Positions 32,415-40,427 of a stretch of DNA of 40,427 nt are shown here, one piece after another; the first letter of the stretch is position 1; every line of letters starts with the position of its first letter. The notes under the pieces were generated by a model. The model saw nothing but the letters and a program-made list of their open reading frames with translations. It ran no database searches and was not told where the DNA came from. Position numbers and translations under genes: made by a program. The DNA lies in NCBI GenBank assembly GCA_051453625.1, contig JBOZIK010000001.1, forward strand, positions 50,510,412 through 50,550,838. Direction: 5' to 3'. Origin of the DNA: Welwitschia mirabilis. Taxonomy: Eukaryota > Gnetophyta > Gnetopsida > Welwitschiales.

Positions 32415-33760
32415 TAATTCGAAGGACCCTCTTTAATAACCTTTGTTTTTCAAAAACCCTCTTTGAATTCTTGAGCAAGCTAAAGAATCCATTTTTGATG
32501 ACATATTGAAAGATACATGTCATCTATCAAAGAACCCTTTGATAGATGGCTAGCCCCCTTTAACAGTATCTTCAAAAACCTATCTTTTGAGTTTTTGCTT
32601 CTTTGTTATTCCCTTTTCACTTTTAGTATGAGCTTGAAGATCCCCTTTGAGTAATATTTATTGCTAAAAGACCCCCTTCAAGATCTATCTCAAGTGTATT
32701 AAGAATGAATCAAATAATAAGTTGGCCTTGTTTTTCTCTTAATTTATTGCTTACTTTTGAAACTCCTTCGAGATCTTTAAATCCCTCCTTTGTGTAATGA
32801 CCAAATTAATATGACATGTTGTGGATTTTTAATCAATGACTCCCTTTGAAATAAGAAATCCATCTTTGATTTTTGCATCCATAAATAAGAGTCATAGGAT
32901 GAATTAAAGTCATATCAAATTAATGTCATTAATAACTCCTTAAAAGGAACTTTTAAGAAATTCTTCATTGCTTTAAAACCTCCTTCAAGCCTAATTTATA
33001 TCAAAAAATTATTTTGAAGAAGCAATTCATACTCAAAGGACTTCTTTGAGTACTTTATTACTTAAAGATCCACTTTGAGAAAGTAATTGCTACTCAAATT
33101 TAGAAGACATTTTATGAGCTGATTATTAACCAGAAAATGTATCTTAAATAGCTAATTATAACATTTCATTAAAGGGATAACTACTATGAAAAAATGAAAA
33201 TGGTATTTTATGGAGAGTAGATTACTAAAGAGATGGATAGAAAAAATATGATGAAAATTGGTTCTACTAGTAGGAGAATAGCATTTATAAAATAAAGGGC
33301 TAATAATAGTAGTAGAAAATGGATTAGATTTTTAAAACTAATTCTCTTAAGAAGGATTCCTTATTTAGAGATTCACAAAATCTATACAAAAAAATCCATT
33401 GTCTATAGAATATAAAGTGTTTATTATAAGCCATGGAAACTATGACCATATTTATGCAATTGAGAAATTAAAGGCACTTATTTTGAATGGTTTGAAGCAT
33501 AAAAGTTGAAGCAATAATTTGCAACTTCTACTCTACTAAGTTGCTTCACTAGTTCTAAGGACTTCTTTAAAGAAGTAATAATAACTAGTTGAAGGATCCC
33601 TTTGAGAAAACTTCATTGCTTGAAGATTCTCTTTGAAGGCATAATTATTACTTAAATAACACATTTAAATAGTCAAAGAACCCCTTCAAGTCCTACCAGG
33701 AGGAAGAGACAAAAACACACTTTTATAGCATATTTTTCTGATATCCCCTTCGATGACTTC
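32415..33760 (+). repeat. Degenerate ~31-bp minisatellite with internal dyad
   Basis: About 18 copies of a 19-base core, approximately CTTRAAGAYCCCCTTTGAG, recur. Clear cores start at 32633, 32664, 33032, 33061, 33588 and 33619. Neighbouring cores are 29-33 bases apart and are linked by AT-rich text ending in attgct or attact. The core is self-complementary around a 4-5 base centre; perfect hairpins occur at 32521-32548 and 33030-33052. Tat-lineage elements are known to carry tandem repeats in their 3' regions; this array fits that pattern. Confidence 0.75.
32521..32548. repeat. Perfect stem-loop, 12-bp arms
   Basis: catctatcaaag, loop aacc, then the exact reverse complement ctttgatagatg. 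It is one unit of the dyad minisatellite with a longer stem. Confidence 0.9.
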
Positions 33761-34146
33761 TATTACCCCGTTATCAAAAAATGTAGTAAGTTAGATTTCA
33801 ACACATGATAAGGAGCTTTAAAATTCTATAAATAGAACATCATGATAGGTAAATTATTTATTCCAAATTTGTCTTTAATAAATAAATTTTTTTGTTGTCT
33901 TTTAATTTCATGTGAAAACATTATAAAAACCTCATTTGTTATCTCTGTCATAAGTAAAAATGTTGTTTTAGGTTAAACCATTTAGATCAAGAATAGTTTT
34001 TTTTACATTACTAAATGCTTTCAGTTCTTTAAAATGCATTTTGTTTTCTTTGGTAATATACTAGATGAGGACTTGGAGTTTAATGATACTTATTATATGA
34101 GTATTTCATATAAGAAAGAAATTGAACCCCAAAGATAAACTATAAA
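33761..34146 (+). other. Spacer between minisatellite and downstream ORF relic
   Basis: AT-rich. It contains ctataaata near 33828, which could be a TATA element for the downstream frame, but nothing else supports a promoter. Confidence 0.35.
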
Positions 34147-35190
34147 ATGTTTGATATAGAAGTAAAAATTATTCTTAATTCAAAAGTTAAAAAACTTCTT
34201 AAAGACCCTAGTTTCACTATATTTAGATAATGAATAATGAAATCAACTGGTGAAATTGTTTAACCTTTTTAAAAAAGTATAGTAATGGATAAGTATATCC
34301 TTTTTATAGAAATATGACATTTTTAGAGGAACTACCAACATTATATTTGTTAATTAATAATGTGGACATAGATTTCACTAGATGAAATAAGGATGATTTT
34401 TAAGATACAATCTAGTAGAAGATTACTATCAAAAATGTGTAAAAATGAGGATAACACCTTATGTCTAAAACATGTTCTAAGTATCACTAATAAATATGGA
34501 TGAGTTGAGATCGATAAGGTAAAGTATACTAAGGCTTTAGTCATTTTAAGAATGTTATCCTCTAAGATAGCCCTAATCATCAATAAGAAAAAGGACATGA
34601 GTACACTAGCAATACAGTTAACAAATGCCATGAGAGGTTCCTCAAGTAGAAATATTGAGATTGGATTTAGCATCTTTTAATATTTATGTAAGTTAATATC
34701 AAGAATTAGAAACAAAACCAAGATTACAAAGGTTGAACTAGGATTTCACTTACTAATCAAGTGGATTCATTTAAATAGAAATGTTACATAATTTATTCTA
34801 CGAAAAAGAAGTAGCGTGGAATTATTAGTTGCATCCTTATTTGGATTTTTGGTTCTAACATCCTTTAGCATTCTAGGCATAGAAGAGGAATCTTCAATAA
34901 GTCATCTAGTGATAAAAATTCAAACACAACCCCTAGATCCTTCTAGAAAGTAAGCACATACATTTACTTTATAGTAATTGGGATTGCAAAAGAAAACATA
35001 ATCCTTTACAAAGTCATTAGAAGAAGATAAAGTGAATTCTTTATGTATTGCTATAAATTCTTTAACTGTCTTTCTTTCAAAAAATAATCAGATATAGGAT
35101 GAAAATCTTAGTTTGAATGAAAAAGTTAAATTTTTGAAACTAGAAAATGAATTTTTCAATGATAATTTTTTTTTTTTGCAAGGATAATGT
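34147..35190 (+). pseudogene. Unrecognised ORF relic between integrase and 3' LTR
   Basis: From the ATG at 34147 one frame can be followed for about 1 kb. It is clearest from 34366 to 35190, where eight stops (mostly TAA or TAG) are the main interruptions. Blocks include ISLDEIRMIFKIQSSRRLL, YTKALVILRMLSSKIALI, DMSTLAIQLTNAMRGSSSRN, VELGFHLLIKWIHLNRNV and SLNEKVKFLKLENEF (possible coiled coil). A shift near 34375 connects to another frame reading FLEELPTLYLLINNVDIDF. It occupies the env-like position of the element, but no signal peptide or glycoprotein feature is visible. The family is unknown. An opposing minus-strand frame (34350-34673) is probably a shadow. Confidence 0.45.
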
Positions 35191-35750
35191 GATAAAGAAA
35201 AGGAAGAGAAGTAGTAGTTGAAGTAGAGATTAATCTTTCATTTTAAATTCCAAAAGTTATATGAGTCCTTTCTATATAGTGATCAAACTAAAATTGAAAA
35301 ATTAGAGTAAGGACTTAGAGAGGAGAAAGAGAAATTATAGCTTCCCTCATTAATAAAGGATTTTTTTTTTAAACTTTTAAAAAGTATGCCTCATAGCAAA
35401 TATTATGATACCAAGTAAATTGAAATGAAATAAGAATTTATTACCTTCATGCATAACAACTTATCCCTCCCTCTAAAGAAAGGAGGAGAAGCAATTTGAG
35501 TTGTCCTAATTAGAAGTTCTTTTGGATTAGAGGAATCTAAAAAACCCCTCCTAATTAGCCTGTAAAAGTAAAAAGGATTCTAATTGCTAAAAAGAGTAAC
35601 CAATTAAAAGTGAAGCCACTAAAGATAGCTTAATAGAATTAAAAAATAATAAATTTGAATGAAACAATTATTTTGAAGAAATAAATTAAGGTAATGAAGC
35701 AATTAAAAGGAATAAAAAATTTACAAGCTAAAACAAAATCAAATATAGTT
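35191..35750 (+). other. 3' untranslated stretch of gypsy element 2
   Basis: Lys/Glu-rich broken frame pieces (GLREEKEKL near 35310, LPLKKGGEAI near 35465) may be the tail of the preceding ORF relic. After 35560 only AT-rich sequence remains. Confidence 0.4.
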
Positions 35751-35766
35751 AAAAAGAAGAAAAAAA
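35751..35766 (+). promoter_or_regulatory. Polypurine tract of gypsy element 2
   Basis: AAAAAGAAGAAAAAAA directly abuts the 3' LTR start TGTTAAAG, as expected for the plus-strand primer. Confidence 0.75.
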
Positions 35767-36725
35767 TGTTAAAGAAAATAATATGAATTGTTAAAGAACT
35801 AATAGATATTATGCATTATTATAAGCTAATTTGTAATGTAGGTTAGGTAGGTGGATCTATGTTATAAAAAGGGAAAGTAGCTACAACAACTAAACAAGTG
35901 GTGCAAAAGAAGAGATAACAAACTTACTATAACTAATCTTTTTCTTTGTCATCCTATTAAGATGTTTTCAAATATAAGTTTCATGTTACTTCCAAGGATT
36001 AACAGTTAGAGTTAAGAACATCATTTGATAACAAGCTTACCATAACTACACCTATAAATATGCATTATGAAGGAGGCAAAAGGATCTTTTTGGAAGTTTT
36101 GAAAAGAGCTTGAAAGCACATCTAAGGCAAAGAGATCATAGTGAGAGAGCTATAAAGTGACTTCATAAGCTATGATACCTATTATAAAAACATAGGAAGT
36201 GGTTAGTTACTATATTTTATTGATAGGAAATACAATCGATATTACTCTAAAAAAAATTATGTGGCTGGAGTGTATAATGTGGAAAAGTTGCATGCTATCT
36301 TTTTCTTGATCTTAATATTGATATTATCTAGAGTTAATACTAAGATAGTGTATCAGTTAGAAATAATTTATGCACATAATCTAGCTATGTTTTCTTTATT
36401 TTAGTTACTTTTTATTTACCCATATCTTAGAAATTGTTGTTTATAACTAGAGTTACTATCAGAAAATCTTTTTGCCAAGAACAGTAATTCTTGATAATGT
36501 ATGTATCCTAGTTATAAGAAAAGTTTTTGTTTGCATTAAAAGTAGAAAGAAAAGTAATCTTCATATAAAAAATGAATTATTAATTATCAAAGTATGTGTG
36601 TAGATGTGATAAGTTAGTTGTATGTTTTTCTAGTATTTTATTAATATAATAGCTTCTTTTCAAGCATTTTGTCAAAACTAGTTAACTATTTTATAGTATT
36701 TTTATTTAAATTTTAGCCTTGTCCA
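35767..36725 (+). repeat. 3' LTR of gypsy element 2
   Basis: Aligns with 24550-25384 and has an extra ~113 bases bounded by near-identical 22-base copies at 35914-35935 and 36027-36048. The end near gtcca at 36725 is approximate. TATAAAA lies at 35863-35869. Confidence 0.88.
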
Positions 36726-37259
36726 CATATGAGAAAATTAATTTTCAAATCTAAAGAAAGATATAAATAATTAAAAATAAAAGAAAAAAATATCAATACA
36801 ATAATTAAATTGAAACTAAAAATGAATTTTTATTATGTTCAAAGAACCCAAGGATCTATTGAACAAAGGAAATGTTCATGTTGTGTAATGTAAAGATAGA
36901 TTCAATAAAGTGGCTAATAACCACTAAATCCAATATGAAAAAATTAAAGAGATTTTTCATAGTGATAATGGATTATTTTCTTATAGGTTCTCAGGAGCAC
37001 AAAAATGTAAAATAGATTCTTTGTCTTCGAGAACACTTATATTACATAATATACATATTCACTCTTCTTTAGGCATGCTATTCCATCTTCCATTTTCAAT
37101 TCTGAGATGATGTCAAATTAATCAAACTTTCTTAATAAGATTATGTGTCTTCCTTGGGATTTTTAATATGAGATAGTACACTAGTGAATCAAAATGATTA
37201 TGATGAATATGCTCAAAGTAAAACTTCCTCTTTCCTTGTATATTTATCCATAATTTTAT
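36726..37259. other. AT-rich region, possibly the LINE 3' end
   Basis: No open frames. Read on the minus strand it would be the downstream end of the LINE relic, but no poly-A tail or target duplication could be fixed. Confidence 0.35.
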
Positions 37260-38020
37260 TAGGACATGCTACTTGATGAAACTATGAATCTTAGTGGAAT
37301 AGGTTTGGACTTTTTCCTAAGAAATATTCCACTTTCTTAGCTATTGTATTTTTGAAAAATATAATCCTCTTTGTTGTAGATTCAAGAACTACCCTTAAAA
37401 ATTTAAGTTTCTCTACTTTTATTAGTTTTAAAGTGTTAGAAAAAAATTACACATGACTTCATCTTCAATGGACCAAAGATCACACTCCAATAGCATCATA
37501 GGATACGATGTAATATTTACTTTACATTCATTTAGTAACAATAATTTTGGTATTCTCTCAATTTCTTTCTAATTTCTTTCACTGAATGATAATTCTCAAA
37601 GTAAGCATCTATATACAATAGTGGAATACATGATGAATTGAGAAACTTTTGTGTAAACTTACTAAGCTAAAATCCCTAGAAAACTACATTTACTTTTATA
37701 TCATAAAAAGTTTAAATTATACCTACTATCCTTCCTTTAATGCATTTATCTCATATATAGTTATTAGAGTAACAAGGACCTAAGTGTCAAAAAGCTTCTG
37801 CTATTTTCATTTTCTTCCTAATAAATTTAAAATCAAATTATGTATTTTTGGTACCTCAAATAATTAATTTATCTTTATTAATAGTTACTATCAACTAAAG
37901 GATTGACAAAAATTTTCTAATTTTTGAAGCATGTTTTTCATACATGTTTCCAAAGTAGAAATCAAGCTGCATCATCTGCATAAAATAGTAGTTAGACTAT
38001 TAATGATTCTCTTCTAATAG

Positions 38021-38077
38021 CATAATAATTATGTTCTTTGCAGAGTCAACATAATAATTATGTTCTTTGCAGAGTCA
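38021..38077 (+). repeat. 29-bp tandem duplication in LINE RT
   Basis: The unit cataataattatgttctttg followed by cagagtca occurs twice in a row without mismatch, separated by one a. As 29 is not a multiple of three, it breaks the RT frame. Confidence 0.9.
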
Positions 38078-38112
38078 GTCTTATAACTCATCAATAAAGA
38101 GATCAAAGAGTG

Positions 38113-38488
38113 NNNNNNNNNNNNNNNNNNNNNNNNNNNNNNNNNNNNNNNNNNNNNNNNNNNNNNNNNNNNNNNNNNNNNNNNNNNNNNNNNNNNNNNN
38201 NNNNNNNNNNNNNNNNNNNNNNNNNNNNNNNNNNNNNNNNNNNNNNNNNNNNNNNNNNNNNNNNNNNNNNNNNNNNNNNNNNNNNNNNNNNNNNNNNNNN
38301 NNNNNNNNNNNNNNNNNNNNNNNNNNNNNNNNNNNNNNNNNNNNNNNNNNNNNNNNNNNNNNNNNNNNNNNNNNNNNNNNNNNNNNNNNNNNNNNNNNNN
38401 NNNNNNNNNNNNNNNNNNNNNNNNNNNNNNNNNNNNNNNNNNNNNNNNNNNNNNNNNNNNNNNNNNNNNNNNNNNNNNNNNNNNNNNN
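38113..38488. other. Assembly gap of 376 N inside LINE RT
   Basis: Undetermined bases between the first RT blocks and the block preceding the YADD motif. Confidence 0.9.
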
Positions 38489-39015
38489 ATTTGCAAAAAC
38501 ATTACTTACCACTATCATTCTATAATTATTTAGATCATTCTTATCTCCTTTCTTGAATAGCAAAACTGCCTTGCTTATTGCCCATTCCCGATTCAATCTA
38601 CCACTATAAAATTTAATTTTTTCCAAATTTTTTTGTAAATTAAATCTCCAACCCGTATAAACTAATTGAATTAATGACTTTTCCATTAGCTAATCTATTA
38701 ATGCAAGCCAAAAATTATTAAAAAGTAAATTGAAAATAATTTTAATAATTAATAACAAAGCTTTTCTCACAAACATCTGAAAACAGATTTTTGTAAAAAT
38801 CACATATTATAGAAAAAGAAAACTTCATAGTCAAGGTTTTTCAACACTATAAACAATTCCAAAATTTCTTGGGATCTTTTTCGATAATGTAAATGAAATG
38901 TTCTTATTCATCTTTGATAAGCTATCTCTTTTTACTTCTAACAAGGCTTTATAATACTTGATATATGATCAAAATCCCCATATCATAAAATCAAATTATG
39001 AAATAAAAATGATAA

Positions 39016-39369
39016 TCATGTTAAATTGAACTTTTGCACTAGGTTCATTAGAATGAGTAATTTATTTAAAATAGTTAGATATTTAAGGTAATATTTCTTT
39101 GAAGTTAATGTGCACATAGATCTTGACATACTTGGTAGAACTATACATCCATCAGCATCTATGAAAACATTACTTTCATTAGAAATTTCTAAATTTAAAA
39201 AGTTGTCTCTTTGAAGATATCCTAATAGTAGAGCATTGCTCTTGTTATTTTGTGATTGTGGATTTAATTCCTTAAAAAAGTATTCCAAATAAAATAAAAT
39301 AAAAAGTTCACTTGAGTTAAGGATCCCAAATTCCATATTAGAAACTATAAAAATACATATAGTATACAT
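39016..39369 (-). pseudogene. Open stretch upstream of LINE RT, possible endonuclease remnant
   Basis: A 117-residue frame on the LINE sense strand lies about 330 bases before the RT blocks, where the endonuclease domain should be. The phrases NVFIDADGCIVLPSMSRSM and YLKYLTILNKLLILMNL loosely recall the part of LINE endonucleases before a conserved Asn-Gly, but no catalytic residue set can be read. It may be chance. Confidence 0.3.
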
Positions 39370-40427
39370 CAGATTAATGTAGATACCCTATATCATCTAT
39401 TCTATTGATCTTTAACTAAACATGCATTTAAGTGGTATCATAAATTACTAACATAGTCAATAAAAAACTTAAAATAATGTTTAAAGGAATTGTGAAATAA
39501 TGTACCATTGACTTACTCACTTGATATGCACTTTATTTGTTTTCTCTGCATAAGAATTAATAAACTTCTAAAACTTGCTCAGTGGATTGTCTTATAAATA
39601 ATCATTTTTAATTTTAATAAGTAGACTATATTTTGGATTAATTTTTTTAATTCATTCTTTAAAATCCCTTCTATTTAAACCTAAATCAAACTATATTTTT
39701 ATAATCTAAATCTTAATGAGTACTAAAAATTCCTTATAGTTTTTAAATAATAATGAAAATTAAGTTAACTATACTACAATAAGATGGTATAAATTTATTT
39801 ATTTATGAATGCTATTTATGCCTTAGAATCAAAGGAATGACCTTCATGTTACGACTATTTTTCACAATGTTTTGTTGATCATGATTTTTGAATTTTGTCT
39901 AGTGCCCTCCTTCTAGAACCAAACTATTATGACCAAGTTCTGTAATATTAAATCTTTTTTTAAATTAAACTAATATAAACCCTTGATCTAGTAATAATGT
40001 AAGTCTAATCATTGGAATTTTTCTTTTAATTCTTAAAAGAGTTACTCAAATATTTCATAATAGTAAAACATAAATCAGCATGAAGACCTATTTTATGTGT
40101 TTTATTTGATTATATCTAATGCATTTTTAAAGCTTTTCATTAAGAATGAAAGACCTATAAAGCTAAGACTTATTTTAAAGTTAAATTATTATATGATCTT
40201 GGGCCTTTAATGAATGACTAAGAGAAATTTAAAAAAAAGGATTAATTATGTTCTTAATAAAAGTCTTAAAAAATAATAGTATTCTAAAATGAATTTTTAT
40301 TATGAGAAAATGTGAATCATTCAACTTAAAAAACAAAGACTAACTTGAAAGAATAAATAAGATGATTCATTTCTCTAAATATTAAGAAATTAAGAAAAGT
40401 GGTAGAGTGTTAAATGATTAAACAATG
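39370..40427. other. AT-rich region without recognisable features
   Basis: No gene, repeat pair or element end was recognised to the end of the window. Confidence 0.5.

Larger units (their letters stand above)
24550..36725 (+). mobile_element. Large degenerate Ty3/gypsy element (non-chromovirus, Tat/Athila-like)
   Basis: Direct LTRs at 24550-25384 and 35767-36725 flank a 10.4-kb interior. The order is gag with zinc knuckle, protease, RT, RNase H, integrase, a long 3' region with tandem repeats and an ORF relic, a purine tract and the 3' LTR. RT before integrase makes it Ty3/gypsy. The RT phrase FMDDFSTF, the protease phrase LVDLGESIN and the long post-integrase region fit the plant non-chromovirus branch; the exact lineage is uncertain. 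Stops are pervasive. No clean target duplication was found. Confidence 0.9.
37260..38690 (-). pseudogene. Non-LTR (LINE) reverse transcriptase relic
   Basis: This enzyme would copy LINE RNA at a nicked target site. Reading from 38690 downward, REWAISKAVLLFKKGDKNDL and NNYRMIVVSNVFAN match the N-terminal RT blocks of LINEs. After the N gap, LFDLFIDEL follows, then the catalytic block LFYADDAA, with Tyr-Ala-Asp-Asp at 37971-37982. Next come KLENFCQSF, TINKDKLII, stop, GTKN, and farther on KVEKLKFLRVVLESTTK (about 37361-37430), a C-terminal block after RT. A 29-base tandem duplication at 38021-38077 shifts the frame. Text such as the FLRVVL block recalls the RTE-like group, but the clade is uncertain. 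Confidence 0.85.

Noticed and set aside
32415-33760. CRISPR array
   Set aside because: Units are diverged and dyad-symmetric with AT-rich linkers of shared sequence, not unique spacers, and the context is a plant retrotransposon.
34350-34673. Hydrophobic minus-strand protein
   Set aside because: It lies opposite the sense ORF relic of the element; its Ile/Leu richness follows from the AT-rich complement.
24550-36725. Integrated plant pararetrovirus
   Set aside because: A readable integrase, LTRs, a PBS-like site and a polypurine tract are present, which fits a Ty3/gypsy retrotransposon.
1-40427. tRNA or rRNA genes
   Set aside because: No cloverleaf-like segment with internal promoter boxes and no conserved rRNA stretch was seen; a covariance-model scan would be needed to exclude small ones.

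Overview
This window looks like plant nuclear DNA: very AT-rich, with no dense operon-like gene packing, and filled with old, decayed retrotransposons. It shows chromovirus-type and non-chromovirus Ty3/gypsy elements, a Ty1/copia element that most resembles the SIRE/Maximus type, and a LINE. No intact host gene, tRNA, rRNA, CRISPR array or bacterial-type operon could be supported. The species cannot be named from the sequence.

Layout. (1) 1-1263 and 9134-10384 are two diverged copies of one repeat (repeat A) carrying a short coding-like stretch. (2) 1620-8936 is a Ty3/gypsy element on the minus strand. It has short LTRs, a 5-bp target duplication (TTTAA), a PBS-like site, a polypurine tract and degenerate gag, protease, RT/RNase H and integrase. 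It interrupts an older coding-like frame (1264-1619 continued at 8942-9065). (3) 10385-15379 is mostly featureless AT-rich DNA. It holds one copia integrase relic (12450-13279) and a perfect 26-bp palindrome. (4) 15380-24403 is a copia element on the plus strand with 1.2-kb LTRs. It is internally rearranged: the integrase is deleted, a gag piece and part of RT occur twice, and a further ORF relic lies downstream of pol. (5) 24550-36725 is a second Ty3/gypsy element on the plus strand with about 0.85-0.95 kb LTRs, a gag zinc knuckle, protease, RT, RNase H and integrase. Its 5.2-kb region between integrase and 3' LTR contains a degenerate ~31-bp tandem repeat with internal dyad symmetry (32415-33760) and an unrecognised ORF relic (34147-35190). 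(6) 36900-39400 is a LINE-type RT relic on the minus strand.

How the parts relate. Each element was once a self-copying unit: LTR promoter, gag particle protein, and protease, RT/RNase H and integrase for reverse transcription and insertion. The LINE would have used target-primed reverse transcription. All copies are now dead. In-frame stops are very often TAA, TAG or TGA where a single C-to-T or G-to-A change explains them, as expected from long-term deamination of methylated cytosines.

Several runs of N interrupt the elements; three are exactly 100 bases, the usual placeholder for a gap of unknown size. The most unusual structures are the dyad-symmetric minisatellite and the downstream ORF of the second gypsy element, and the mosaic interior of the copia element.
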